DNA of 64,000 nucleotides from Pontibacter sp. FD36 (GTDB taxonomy: Bacteria > Bacteroidota > Bacteroidia > Cytophagales > Hymenobacteraceae): positions 62,001 through 126,000 of the forward strand of contig NZ_JADPMP010000007.1 of NCBI RefSeq assembly GCF_015686655.1, read 5' to 3'. Within the stretch, counting starts at the first letter, position 1; every line of letters begins with the position of its first letter. Below are positions 35,102 through 42,941 of the stretch, piece by piece. The position numbers and the translations under genes are program-made. Under the pieces are notes generated by a model. It saw only the letters and a program-made list of their open reading frames with translations. It searched no databases and was not told the DNA's origin.

Positions 35102-35204
35102 TTCTAATGATTAATGACGAATGATTAATGAATAATTGATGAAAATGGACAAGTAATGAATAATGCTGGATACTTATTAATCATTATTCATTACTCACTA
35201 TTCA
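35102..35204. repeat. AT-rich palindromic repeat between the YeeE genes
   Basis: A run of near-repeats of ATGATTAATGA on the left and TTATTCATTACTCACTATTCATTA on the right is mostly complementary, forming an imperfect palindrome. Similar AT-rich tracts are typical intergenic repeats in Bacteroidota. A small relative lies at 17101-17129. Confidence 0.55.
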
Positions 35205-35762
35205 TTAAAAGATTAAGGGTAGCAGCACATAGGTGGTGATCAGTCCGCCGATGAAGAAGCCGATCACGGCGATAAGCGACGGCAGCTGCAGGTTGGAGAT
35301 TCCACTGATGGCGTGACCAGAAGTACAGCCTCCGGCGTAGCGGGCACCGAATCCGATTGCAAATCCGCCTAGCAGCAGGATCAGAAATCCCTTGAGGGTG
35401 AAGGCAGCGCTTAGGCTAAAGATTTCCGTGGGCTGCATACCGTCAGGGGCAGAGATACCCAATTGCTGCAGGTCCTGGATGGTGGCCTGGGAGATCTGCA
35501 CCGGCTCGCCCGAGGAGAGGAACTCCGCCGAGATAAAACCGCCTATGATGGCACCTACCAGGAACAGCAGGTTCCAGGACTGAGAGCGCCAGTCGAAATC
35601 AAAAAACTTAACCGATTTGCCGGCGCCGCATGCCGAGCAGATGGTGCGCAGGTTAGCCGAGAAACCAAACGACTTGCCGAAAAACAACAGCAGCACCATG
35701 ACAAAAGCGATCACGATACCCGAGGTATACCATGGCCATGGTTGGCTTATAAACTCTAACAT
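35205..35762 (-). CDS. YeeE/YedE-family transporter, half B
   Basis: 185 residues with five TM segments. The conserved motif is FAIGFGARYAGGCTSGHAISG, whose Cys matches the second relay cysteine of YeeE/TsuA; an extra Cys pair (ICSACGAGK) lies near residue 42-45. With half A at 34686 it would form a bacterial thiosulfate/sulfur-compound uptake or export channel in the inner membrane. Both are in the middle of the sulfur locus. It starts 92 bp after the rhodanese stop. Confidence 0.85.
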   Translation of the reverse strand: MLEFISQPWPWYTSGIVIAFVMVLLLFFGKSFGFSANLRTICSACGAGKSVKFFDFDWRSQSWNLLFLVGAIIGGFISAEFLSSGEPVQISQATIQDLQQLGISAPDGMQPTEIFSLSAAFTLKGFLILLLGGFAIGFGARYAGGCTSGHAISGISNLQLPSLIAVIGFFIGGLITTYVLLPLIF

Positions 35763-35854
35763 ATTTTTAATCTATTTAGTAATTGGTGATTTAGAGAGAA
35801 AGCAGGGAAGGAGCGAGGTCGCGTGCCCCTTCCATAGCTGCTTTTAGATTTTTA

Positions 35855-36184
35855 TTAGTTGTTTGGCCAGGCACCGATGCCTCCTGCGAGGTTATAGCAC
35901 TTGAAGCCCTGTGCGCTCATCAGATCGCAGGCAGATCCGCTGCGGTTGCCGCTGCGGCAGAATACGAAGTACTCTTTGTCTTTGTCCAGTGAGCCCAGTG
36001 CATTCTGGAACTGACCTGTGGTTACGTCCAAATTCTTCGCGCCTTTGATCGTACCAGAGGCAAATTCACCAGCGGTTCGTACATCCAGCAACTCAGCTTT
36101 GGCAGCGCTCTGGAATTTTGTTTTGAATGATTTTCCGTCCAGGTTTTCGTAGTTCTTGGGGGCGGATTTAAAGATATTGAACAT
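35855..36184 (-). CDS. rhodanese (sulfurtransferase) domain protein
   Basis: 109 residues, a single rhodanese domain: ELLDVRTAGEFASGTIKGAKNLDV followed by the active-site loop FCRSGNRSGS with catalytic C76. It transfers sulfane sulfur to thiols or cyanide in the cytoplasm. A CRP-like site precedes its promoter. It lies in the sulfur locus just upstream of the YeeE pair and may feed or take sulfur from the CstB-like enzymes. Confidence 0.88.
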   Translation of the reverse strand: MFNIFKSAPKNYENLDGKSFKTKFQSAAKAELLDVRTAGEFASGTIKGAKNLDVTTGQFQNALGSLDKDKEYFVFCRSGNRSGSACDLMSAQGFKCYNLAGGIGAWPNN

Positions 36185-36227
36185 GGCTTTTATGCGTTTA
36201 ATGTTTGTCTTATTTCAATTTACTATA

Positions 36228-36271
36228 CAAAGGTACAGGTATCATAAAACAGGTTCAGTGACTTTGGTCAC
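36228..36271 (-). promoter_or_regulatory. Crp/Fnr-type site and promoter of the rhodanese gene
   Basis: GTGAC-TTTG-GTCAC (36258-36271) lies exactly 22 bp upstream of the -7 element TACCTTTG (36235 to 36228). Its centre falls near -41, the class II activator position. The same arrangement is at four other promoters nearby. Confidence 0.75.
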
Positions 36272-36299
36272 GCAGCATGGAAGGGCCTTAAAATAATCA

Positions 36300-36320
36300 G
36301 GGCCAGCTTGTGACTGGCCC
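36300..36320 (-). terminator. terminator of the 37757 CstB-like gene
   Basis: A stem GGGCCAG / CTGGCCC (36300-36306 with 36314-36320) lies 25 bp after the stop and is followed on the - strand by TGATTATTTTA. Confidence 0.6.
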
Positions 36321-36344
36321 CGATCAAACTAAACTAAACCAAAA

Positions 36345-37757
36345 TTACTTCAGTGTAGAAGGGCAAACGTATGCCGTTCTAGGTATAGCTGTCTCAGCAA
36401 TGGCCTTAAATCCACCTTCAACGTTCACCACATTGTCGAAGCCTCTTGCCTTCAGGATAGAAGCTGCAATCATTGAGCGGTAGCCACCGGCGCAATGTAT
36501 GTACATGTCCTCGTTTTTCGGCAACTCAGCCAAGTGGTCGTTTAGGTAGTCCAGTGGCGCATGCTGGGCTGTTTCTACGTGCTCGGCCTGGTACTCGCCC
36601 GGCTTGCGCACGTCTACTACTTTGATGCTGTTGTTTTGGGCGTAGTCCGCGGCAAACTCAGCTGCAGAGATAGACTTGATCGTGTCCACTTCTTTGCCAG
36701 CTGCTGCCCAGGTTTCGAAGCCGCCTTGCAGATATCCCAGCGTATTGTCGTAGCCTACACGGGCCAGTCGGGTCACTACTTCTTCTTCACGGCCTTCATC
36801 AGCGACGAACAGGATGGGCTGTTGTACATCCGGAATCAGGGCGCCTACCCAAGGGGCAAAGCTGCCGTCGATGCCGATATTGATCGAGTTCGGGATAAAA
36901 CCAGCTGCAAAAGTTTCCGGCTTGCGTGTGTCAAGTACCAGCGCACCCGTTTCGTTCACAGCAGCCTCAAAAGCCTCCGGCGACAGTGCCTGCTGGCCTT
37001 GCGTCAGCACGTCCTCGATGTTGGCATAGCCTTCCTTGTTCATCTTCACGTTCATCGGGAAGTAGCCCGGAGGAGGCAGCAAACCGTCTGTTACTTCTTT
37101 CACAAACTCTTCTTTCGTCATGTCGGCACGCAAGGCATAGTTTGACTTCTTCTGGTTACCCAGCAGGTCAGTTGTTTCCTTGCTCATGTTTTTGCCACAG
37201 GCAGAACCAGCACCGTGCGCAGGGTATACCACCACGTCATCCGGCAAAGTCATGATCTTGTTGCGCAGCGAGTCGAACAGGTGTGCGGCCAGTTGCTCTT
37301 CCGTCAGATCAGATTTCACGGCCAAATCAGGACGCCCTACGTCACCGATGAACAGTGTGTCACCAGAAAATATCGCTGTTTCCTTACCGTTCTCGTCGAG
37401 CAGCAGGTAAGTCGTCGACTCCATGGTGTGACCCGGTGTGTGCAGCACCTTGATGATCACATTGCCCAGTTTCAGTTCCTCACCGTCAGTGGCAATATGC
37501 GCTTCAAAAGTAGGTTGCGCATTAGGGCCAAAAACGATCTGGGCACCACTGGCTTTTGCCAGGTCCACGTGACCCGAAACGAAGTCGGCGTGGAAGTGCG
37601 TCTCCAGTACATATTTAATCTTTGCGTTGGCCTTTTCAGCTTTCTCCAGGTATGGCTTGATCTCGCGCAGTGGGTCTACAATAGCTACTTCGCCATTGCT
37701 CTCGATGTAGTAAGCACCCTGTGCCAAACATCCGGTATATATCTGTTCTACTTTCAT
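36345..37757 (-). CDS. CstB-like persulfide dioxygenase-rhodanese protein 1
   Basis: 470 residues from the ATG at 37757; an upstream start at 37859 would overlap the Crp-type site. Domains: metallo-beta-lactamase/persulfide-dioxygenase (1-250, ETHFHADFVSGH with HFHAD at 54-58, later HTPGHTMES and SGDTLFIGDVG); a central rhodanese without catalytic Cys (VADEGRE in its place); a C-terminal rhodanese with HCAGGYRS, C422. This is the order of CstB, which oxidises persulfides and transfers sulfur. The motif has F where most family members have H/Y after the Asp. It acts on low-molecular-weight persulfides in the cytoplasm. Confidence 0.9.
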   Translation of the reverse strand: MKVEQIYTGCLAQGAYYIESNGEVAIVDPLREIKPYLEKAEKANAKIKYVLETHFHADFVSGHVDLAKASGAQIVFGPNAQPTFEAHIATDGEELKLGNVIIKVLHTPGHTMESTTYLLLDENGKETAIFSGDTLFIGDVGRPDLAVKSDLTEEQLAAHLFDSLRNKIMTLPDDVVVYPAHGAGSACGKNMSKETTDLLGNQKKSNYALRADMTKEEFVKEVTDGLLPPPGYFPMNVKMNKEGYANIEDVLTQGQQALSPEAFEAAVNETGALVLDTRKPETFAAGFIPNSINIGIDGSFAPWVGALIPDVQQPILFVADEGREEEVVTRLARVGYDNTLGYLQGGFETWAAAGKEVDTIKSISAAEFAADYAQNNSIKVVDVRKPGEYQAEHVETAQHAPLDYLNDHLAELPKNEDMYIHCAGGYRSMIAASILKARGFDNVVNVEGGFKAIAETAIPRTAYVCPSTLK

Positions 37758-37822
37758 GGGTATTGAATTTTGAATGCTGTATTTTTCAGGTTGAAAGGTC
37801 ACCTGCTTATCCGATGACCATA

Positions 37823-37866
37823 CAAATATCTGAATATAATCAGCGTGACACAGTGACATTGGTCAC
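37823..37866 (-). promoter_or_regulatory. Crp/Fnr-type site and promoter of CstB-like gene 1
   Basis: GTGAC-ATTG-GTCAC (37853-37866) is 22 bp upstream of a -7-like GATATTTG (37830 to 37823, one mismatch to TAnnTTTG). The site lies between tauE's stop and this gene's start. Confidence 0.7.
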
Positions 37867-37879
37867 GCAAGTGATTTTT

Positions 37880-38743
37880 TTAGAAGAAAAGCTCTTTTCC
37901 GATGATATACACCCCCATCACCAGGACGAACCAACCAAAAGCGGTTTTAAGTTTGTCGGCGTGGATCTTAGCCGAAAGAAAAGTGCCTACGAAGATGCCA
38001 ACAATCGAAATAGCTGAGAAAATACCCAGGAACATCCAGTCGATCTCGTAGTTGAAAATATCGCCAATGAATCCGAAAAGCGACTTGGCCGCGATGATCA
38101 GAAGGGAGGTACCCACGGCCATCTTCATGTTGAGTTTACTAAAGAGTACCAGCGCAGGGATGATCAAAAATCCACCGCCAGCACCTACCAATCCGGTGAG
38201 CGTACCTACTACCAGACCTTCGGCCAGAATGCCACCATAGTTGAATTTTGGCTTTGGATGCGCTGTGCCATTTCCTTCCACATCAATTTCCGTGTCGATG
38301 TTCTCGTCTACTGTATCTACAGGATCAGTGGGTGCTGTGGCAGGTGCTTTCTTCTTCCTGATCATGCTGATGGAGGCAAACACCATAAGCCCGGCAAACA
38401 GTAGCATGAGCATGATACCCTTAGTGACCATGAAATCGCCAACCGAAAAGATCTCCTCAGGTATGGCCGGCACCAGGTAGCGGCGCGTCAGGTATACGGC
38501 TACAATAGAAGGTATACCAAACACCACGGCTGTCTTCATGCTGACAAGCCCGTTTTTGTAGAATTTGTAAGAACCCACCAGGCTGGTAAGCCCCACAATA
38601 AAAAGGGAGTAGGCAGTTGAGATAACGGGACTCAGGCCGATCAGGTATACCAGTACCGGCACCGTCAGAATAGAGCCTCCGCCCCCAATTAGTCCAAGAG
38701 AAAGCCCAATCAGAAGGGCCGCTATATAACCTAGTATTTCCAT
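37880..38743 (-). CDS. TauE/SafE-family sulfite/sulfonate exporter
   Basis: 287 residues, about eight TM segments in two similar halves: [24 protein letters not shown] at the start and [22 protein letters not shown] in the second. The two Gly-rich motifs are the TauE/SafE signatures. A charged loop ([15 protein letters not shown]) separates the halves. The family exports sulfite, taurine or related sulfonates. Its place next to a CstB-like enzyme mirrors the S. aureus cst cluster, where TauE is thought to release the sulfite product. Confidence 0.88.
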   Translation of the reverse strand: MEILGYIAALLIGLSLGLIGGGGSILTVPVLVYLIGLSPVISTAYSLFIVGLTSLVGSYKFYKNGLVSMKTAVVFGIPSIVAVYLTRRYLVPAIPEEIFSVGDFMVTKGIMLMLLFAGLMVFASISMIRKKKAPATAPTDPVDTVDENIDTEIDVEGNGTAHPKPKFNYGGILAEGLVVGTLTGLVGAGGGFLIIPALVLFSKLNMKMAVGTSLLIIAAKSLFGFIGDIFNYEIDWMFLGIFSAISIVGIFVGTFLSAKIHADKLKTAFGWFVLVMGVYIIGKELFF

Positions 38744-38773
38744 TGATTATGTCTTTTGTTTTGTAACCTGGTA

Positions 38774-38817
38774 CAAAGGTAGGGAGGTTATAAACTGACT
38801 TCAGTGACTAGTATCAC
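38774..38817 (-). promoter_or_regulatory. Crp/Fnr-type site and promoter of tauE
   Basis: GTGAC-TAGT-ATCAC (38804-38817) lies 22 bp upstream of TACCTTTG (38781 to 38774), a perfect -7 match. Confidence 0.75.
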
Positions 38818-38851
38818 AGAGGGAAGGAAGTTTTAAAGTTTTAGAGTTTAT

Positions 38852-39206
38852 GTTCGTAGGGACAGGTCGCGACCTATCCGAATCGTGCACCGAACTCCCT
38901 TCTGCGGGTAAGGCTGTTTCATCCTTGAAAACGAGTTAAAACAACAGTGTCATTCTGTAAAGAAACTAGATTGAAATAGAGTGCCCTTACCCCCGGGAGG
39001 TTAAGCTTAAACTAAATGCTACCAAGATTCTTTCAGGATGACAAAAGAAACTGATTGTTATGGTCTTTCTATTAAGAAGTGGTAGAGTAGGTTATTTCTG
39101 CGCAGACAATCACATGCAAGAATTATATCTTTTAAGTGATTCAGAACTTATACCTTCCCGTCGCATAGACCAGCTTTTCGCACGGACAGGTCGCGACCTG
39201 TCCCTA
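38852..39206. repeat. nested palindromic repeat cluster in the tauE-regulator gap
   Basis: The gap 38744-39210 holds no gene. It contains an outer inverted pair, TAGGGACAGGTCGCGACCT (38857-38875) and its complement (39188-39206), each part of the palindrome GGACAGGTCGCGACCTGTCC (39184-39203). Inside lies a second inverted pair (GTCATTCTG...AAAGAA near 38948-38964, and TTCTTTCAGGATGAC near 39028-39042). These are REP-like elements; no transposase is present. Confidence 0.7.
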
Positions 39207-39210
39207 CAGA

Positions 39211-39858
39211 CTAAACTACCTCCAGGTCATGCACTTCAATGTAATTTCGATGCAGCGTAATAGCACCGGTTTGCTCCAGTTTTTTGAGGAGGCGGGAGAT
39301 TACTTCGCGGGAACTGTTGAGCTCGAGGGCGATCTGCTGGTGGGAGAGGCGGATCTCTTTGCCGCTTACTTTTACGTGGCGCTTGAGGTAGAACAGGAGG
39401 CGTTCATCTAGGCCTTTGAAGGCAATGCTGTCGAGTGTTTGCAGCAGTTCCTCGAAACGTTGGCGGTAAGAGGCGATCACAAAGTTGTGCCAGCTCTTAT
39501 ACTTGGCGAGCCACTGCTCGGAGAGGTGTGAGGGAATCAGAATGACTTCTGCTTCTGTTACAGCTTTGGCCATGATCTGGCTCTGCTCGTCACGCGCGGT
39601 GCACATCATGGACATCGCGCAGGCGCTGCCAGGCTCGAGGTAGTACATCAGGAACTCATTGCCTTCATCGTCTTCGCGGTATACCTTGAGCAATCCACTC
39701 AAAAGCAAAACCGTAGAGCGGATGTACTGGCCGGTGCGCATCACCTCTTCTCCTTCCTCCACTTCGCGGATGGCGCTGTGTGCAAGTATGTCATCGAGTA
39801 GCGACTGTTCAAACTGCGGGAATTGCTTGATGATGTCTTCTTTCTGCGGTATTTCCAT
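39211..39858 (-). CDS. Crp/Fnr-family regulator of the sulfur locus
   Basis: 215 residues. An N-terminal cyclic-nucleotide-binding-like beta-barrel (about 25-120), long dimer helix, and a C-terminal winged HTH (LSHQQIALELNSSREVISRLLKKLEQTGAI, 171-200). The recognition helix has R184, E185 and R189, in the R-E-x-x-x-R order of E. coli CRP, which reads GTGA. Five GTGA-N6-TCAC sites lie at nearby promoters, so it is the probable activator. The effector is unknown: the cAMP-contact residues are not obvious, and the barrel carries C80 and C86 (SACAMSMMCTA), which may respond to persulfide or redox. Its own upstream gap lacks the site. Confidence 0.88.
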   Translation of the reverse strand: MEIPQKEDIIKQFPQFEQSLLDDILAHSAIREVEEGEEVMRTGQYIRSTVLLLSGLLKVYREDDEGNEFLMYYLEPGSACAMSMMCTARDEQSQIMAKAVTEAEVILIPSHLSEQWLAKYKSWHNFVIASYRQRFEELLQTLDSIAFKGLDERLLFYLKRHVKVSGKEIRLSHQQIALELNSSREVISRLLKKLEQTGAITLHRNYIEVHDLEVV

Positions 39859-39922
39859 AGTTTAGTATACGTATCGTAAAGGATTGAATAGATTTTAAGG
39901 TATAGCAAGTATAAAGCAAAAA

Positions 39923-39955
39923 ACCAGTGCAAGCACTACATGTGCCTGCACTGGT
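39923..39955 (-). terminator. terminator of CstB-like gene 2
   Basis: An almost perfect 14-bp stem (39923-39936 with 39942-39955) is followed on the - strand by TTTTTTGC. It separates this gene from the downstream regulator gene, which therefore has its own promoter between 39859 and 39922. Confidence 0.85.
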
Positions 39956-39976
39956 AATTATTAATTTACAAGACGC

Positions 39977-41314
39977 TTATTTGAAGTCGTTTACGGCTTC
40001 GCTCAGGTCAAGTACTTTGGTGTCAGGCAGCGCTGCCTCCACAATACTGCTGCCTGCCGCAGAGCGGTAACCACCTGCACAGTGTACGACTATTGGCTTG
40101 TCAGACGGTATCTCCTCTGCACGCTCGCGCAGCTCTGGAAGGGGTATGTTGATGGCTTTGTCGAAGAACTTGCCACCTTTCACTTCCGATGCGTTGCGGA
40201 TGTCCACGATCGTATACTGATCCTGATTTTCCTTGAACTCGGCCACGTCAATCACAGGTGATTTCTCCTCGGCAGCCTCGGTCTGCACAAACGCTCCTTC
40301 GATCAGCAATTCGTATCCGATCTTAGAGGCCTTTTGGATCAGGTCGTTTAACTCTTCTTCTGTTTCAGCGATCAGGTAGTAACGCTCGTCCGGACCAACA
40401 ATACTGCCCAGCCAGGTTTCAAACTTACCGCCGTTCTGGATATTGATCGCCCCTTCGAGGTGACCTTTTTTGAAAACCTTCTCGCTGCGGCCGTCTACAA
40501 TCACAGTACCTTTTCCAGGCTTGAAGTTTTTCTCCAGTTTCTTCACCTTGTTCAGGCTTGGCTTATAAGCTGGAGCACCTTGTTTGTTCAGTCCCACATC
40601 GTAGCCGAAATATTTAGGTATAAATGGCTGGTCTTCGGTAAGCACTTTCACAAACTGGTCTTCGCTCATTTCCTGCAGGGCGTAATTGCTCATTTTCTCT
40701 GCACCAATGGTGCTGCTGTTGGCTTCGCTCAGGCCTTTACCGCAAAGTGTTCCGGCTCCGTGCGCAGGGTATACCAGCACATCGTCGTCCAGCTTCATCA
40801 GCTTCTCACGTGTACTGTGATACATCTGGCGGGCCAGCTCTTCACGCTTGGCCGTGATGTTACCAGCACTCTCGCGCAGGTCTGGGCGGCCTACGTCACC
40901 AATGAACAGCGTATCTCCTGTGAACACTGCCTTGTCCTTGCCTTCGTGCTCCAGCACAATGCTGATGCCATCAGGTGAGTGGCCAGGGGTATGGATAGAT
41001 TTCAACCTCACGTCACCAATCTCAAGCACATCGCCTTCGTCGAAAGTTTTGTGGGGGTAGTCTGCACCCACCATGCTGTGGGCATAGATAGTCGCACCTG
41101 TTTTCTCGTGTATTTCCAGATGCGAGCTCACAAAGTCAGCATGCGGGTGTGTTTCGATCACGCCCACGATTTTCGCCTTGTTTTTCTCTGCGTAATCGTA
41201 ATAGGGCTGCGGATTGCGAGCCGGGTCTACCAACACGATTTCAGCAGTTTTTTCACTCAGTATGGCATAAGCGTAATGTGCTAAGCCTTTGTCTTCGAAC
41301 TGTTCTATTTTCAT
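39977..41314 (-). CDS. CstB-like persulfide dioxygenase-rhodanese protein 2
   Basis: 445 residues. The same order as the 36345 gene: MBL (ETHPHADFVSSH, HPHAD at 56-60; HTPGHSPDGIS; TGDTLFIGDVG), a middle rhodanese lacking Cys (YLIAETEEEL), and a C-terminal rhodanese with HCAGGYRS (C412). It lacks the Cys-rich C-terminus of the first copy (AYVCPSTLK). The two copies are clearly paralogous, and their division of labour is unknown: both have the F at the last position of the HxHxD(H) motif. A CRP-like site and promoter precede it, and a terminator follows. Confidence 0.9.
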   Translation of the reverse strand: MKIEQFEDKGLAHYAYAILSEKTAEIVLVDPARNPQPYYDYAEKNKAKIVGVIETHPHADFVSSHLEIHEKTGATIYAHSMVGADYPHKTFDEGDVLEIGDVRLKSIHTPGHSPDGISIVLEHEGKDKAVFTGDTLFIGDVGRPDLRESAGNITAKREELARQMYHSTREKLMKLDDDVLVYPAHGAGTLCGKGLSEANSSTIGAEKMSNYALQEMSEDQFVKVLTEDQPFIPKYFGYDVGLNKQGAPAYKPSLNKVKKLEKNFKPGKGTVIVDGRSEKVFKKGHLEGAINIQNGGKFETWLGSIVGPDERYYLIAETEEELNDLIQKASKIGYELLIEGAFVQTEAAEEKSPVIDVAEFKENQDQYTIVDIRNASEVKGGKFFDKAINIPLPELRERAEEIPSDKPIVVHCAGGYRSAAGSSIVEAALPDTKVLDLSEAVNDFK

Positions 41315-41376
41315 GGGTTTTGGGTTTTTATATTTTATGTTTTCAGAAACCAGTAATGGATTTCTAATTGCTGATA

Positions 41377-41420
41377 CAAAATTAAGGTATACGTTGGCCC
41401 CGTACAGTGATGTAAGTCAC
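41377..41420 (-). promoter_or_regulatory. Crp/Fnr-type site and promoter of CstB-like gene 2
   Basis: GTGAT-GTAA-GTCAC (41407-41420) is 22 bp upstream of TAATTTTG (41384 to 41377), a perfect -7 match. Confidence 0.75.
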
Positions 41421-41467
41421 ATAGCGTTAATCTCGGGTAGATTGTTGTTTTTTTGAGTTAGTTATAC

Positions 41468-42877
41468 TTAGAAAGTGATCTGCGTTACAAAATTGATGTT
41501 GTGAAAATTGGTGTTGTAGTACATATCCTTTAGCGGAATGTCCATGTCCGGAGAGGTCCTGCCAATGTAAAGTAAGCGGAAACTGAGCCCATCCAGTACA
41601 GGCTTCGATGGACGGTAGTTCAGGTCAGCGACCCAGCCCCAATAGGACATCGCGCCATATTTATTATACCTGTAATCATTCGGTGCCGGGAGCCACGACT
41701 TGGCCAATGCTAACTCTGACGTAAAGTTTCCTGACCATTTTTTGCGGGCCTTGGCCACGAACAAATCTGATTTGCCAACACCCTCCAATCGTCCTCTTGA
41801 AATAGTCGCAAAAAACTGCTCTCGGCCCCATTCCCTTGGAAACAGGAAGCGACCGTCCCCGTCAATGTGCAGGTAGTTGAGCGACAGATGCAGATCCTCT
41901 GGTTCGTAGGCCAGTATACCACCAGCCAGCCATTGCTTCTGGTCCGGGAAGTATACCTGCGTGCTTTCAGGGTTGCCGCCGTCACCGATCTGGAACTGGT
42001 AGAGTCCCTCTATACCTGCCTTTACCTGTGGCGCTACTTCTACTATCGCTCTGCCATAACTGTTGTTGGATACATTTTCAATCCAGTAGTTCCATGCTTC
42101 GGCCTGGAGTTGCTTACTGGGATTTAGCTGCAAACCAGTCACAACCACACCTTTGGTATGCGTGTGGTGTGTGCAGGCAGATGGGTTGCCAAATTCATCT
42201 ACTCCGGGTGAGAATATTCCGATTGTTTCGCCTGCCTTAAACCACTCCACAGTACTTCGGGGAGAGAAATGATCAAACCAGGCCAAAGTGAAAAGTCCTT
42301 TTCCCTGAAGCGGCAGCTGCACTTTTATACCCTGAAATGAATAGGGCTTCATGCGTGTGTCCTGTGGGTTCATCAGGGGGGAAGCAAAGCTGAAGCGACC
42401 CACCTTCGCCCGAAGCTTTGCGGAGTTATACTCCAGGTATAGCTCGTCCAGACGGTCCAGATCCGCTTTGTTGTGGGGATCTTCTATATCGAAAAGCTCC
42501 AGCTCTAATTTCGGGTGTTTTTCAGAGATGAAGTCCCTTTCCCAAATATTGGAGGAGAACAGGTTATAAGTAAATAATCCGGCAAAGCCGAAGCGGAAGC
42601 CATGCAAAGAGGCGGTTTTGTACCCGATCTCTGCTCCGATGGCATTGGCGTAATTGTCGGAGAGGGAGCCGTGGTTGAACGTGGCCATAAAGTAGTTGCG
42701 CACGTGTCCCTCTACTTCTCCTTTAGTGAACAACTCTTTTACACTCTTTATCTGCACAGTGTCTGCTTCCAGTCCAGAGCCATGCTTTTGTTCAGCGGCA
42801 TGATGTTCCTGAGCGGTAGCGCTATTCCACCACAAAGCGCTTAACAAAGCGGTTGCAAGCGCAAGTTTTATTTGCAT
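41468..42877 (-). CDS. OprD-like outer-membrane porin
   Basis: 469 residues. The signal peptide (MQIKLALATALLSALWWNSATA) is followed by a His-rich linker (QEHHAAEQKHGSG) and then amphipathic strands alternating aromatic and polar residues, ending in Phe (VTQITF), the usual last residue of an outer-membrane barrel. The conserved DYRYNKYGAM and RGRLEG segments suggest the OprD porin family. It would let small organic acids, amino acids or sulfur oxyanions cross the outer membrane. It follows the UspA gene on the strand, with a hairpin between them. Confidence 0.8.
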   Translation of the reverse strand: MQIKLALATALLSALWWNSATAQEHHAAEQKHGSGLEADTVQIKSVKELFTKGEVEGHVRNYFMATFNHGSLSDNYANAIGAEIGYKTASLHGFRFGFAGLFTYNLFSSNIWERDFISEKHPKLELELFDIEDPHNKADLDRLDELYLEYNSAKLRAKVGRFSFASPLMNPQDTRMKPYSFQGIKVQLPLQGKGLFTLAWFDHFSPRSTVEWFKAGETIGIFSPGVDEFGNPSACTHHTHTKGVVVTGLQLNPSKQLQAEAWNYWIENVSNNSYGRAIVEVAPQVKAGIEGLYQFQIGDGGNPESTQVYFPDQKQWLAGGILAYEPEDLHLSLNYLHIDGDGRFLFPREWGREQFFATISRGRLEGVGKSDLFVAKARKKWSGNFTSELALAKSWLPAPNDYRYNKYGAMSYWGWVADLNYRPSKPVLDGLSFRLLYIGRTSPDMDIPLKDMYYNTNFHNINFVTQITF

Positions 42878-42897
42878 AATGTGATAATCGTATGGTC

Positions 42898-42921
42898 CCG
42901 GGAGAGGTATAACTCTCCCGG
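42898..42921 (-). terminator. hairpin between the Usp and porin genes
   Basis: A stem CCGGGAGAG / CTCTCCCGG (42898-42906 with 42913-42921, loop 6) lies 21 bp after the Usp stop at 42942. The T-tract is weak, so it may attenuate rather than end transcription into the porin gene. Confidence 0.5.
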
Positions 42922-42941
42922 TTTAGGTAAGTGAAACTATT

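Noticed and set aside
38744-39210. Hidden small gene in the repeat region
   Set aside because: The short frames have no homology, no promoter and coincide with inverted repeats.
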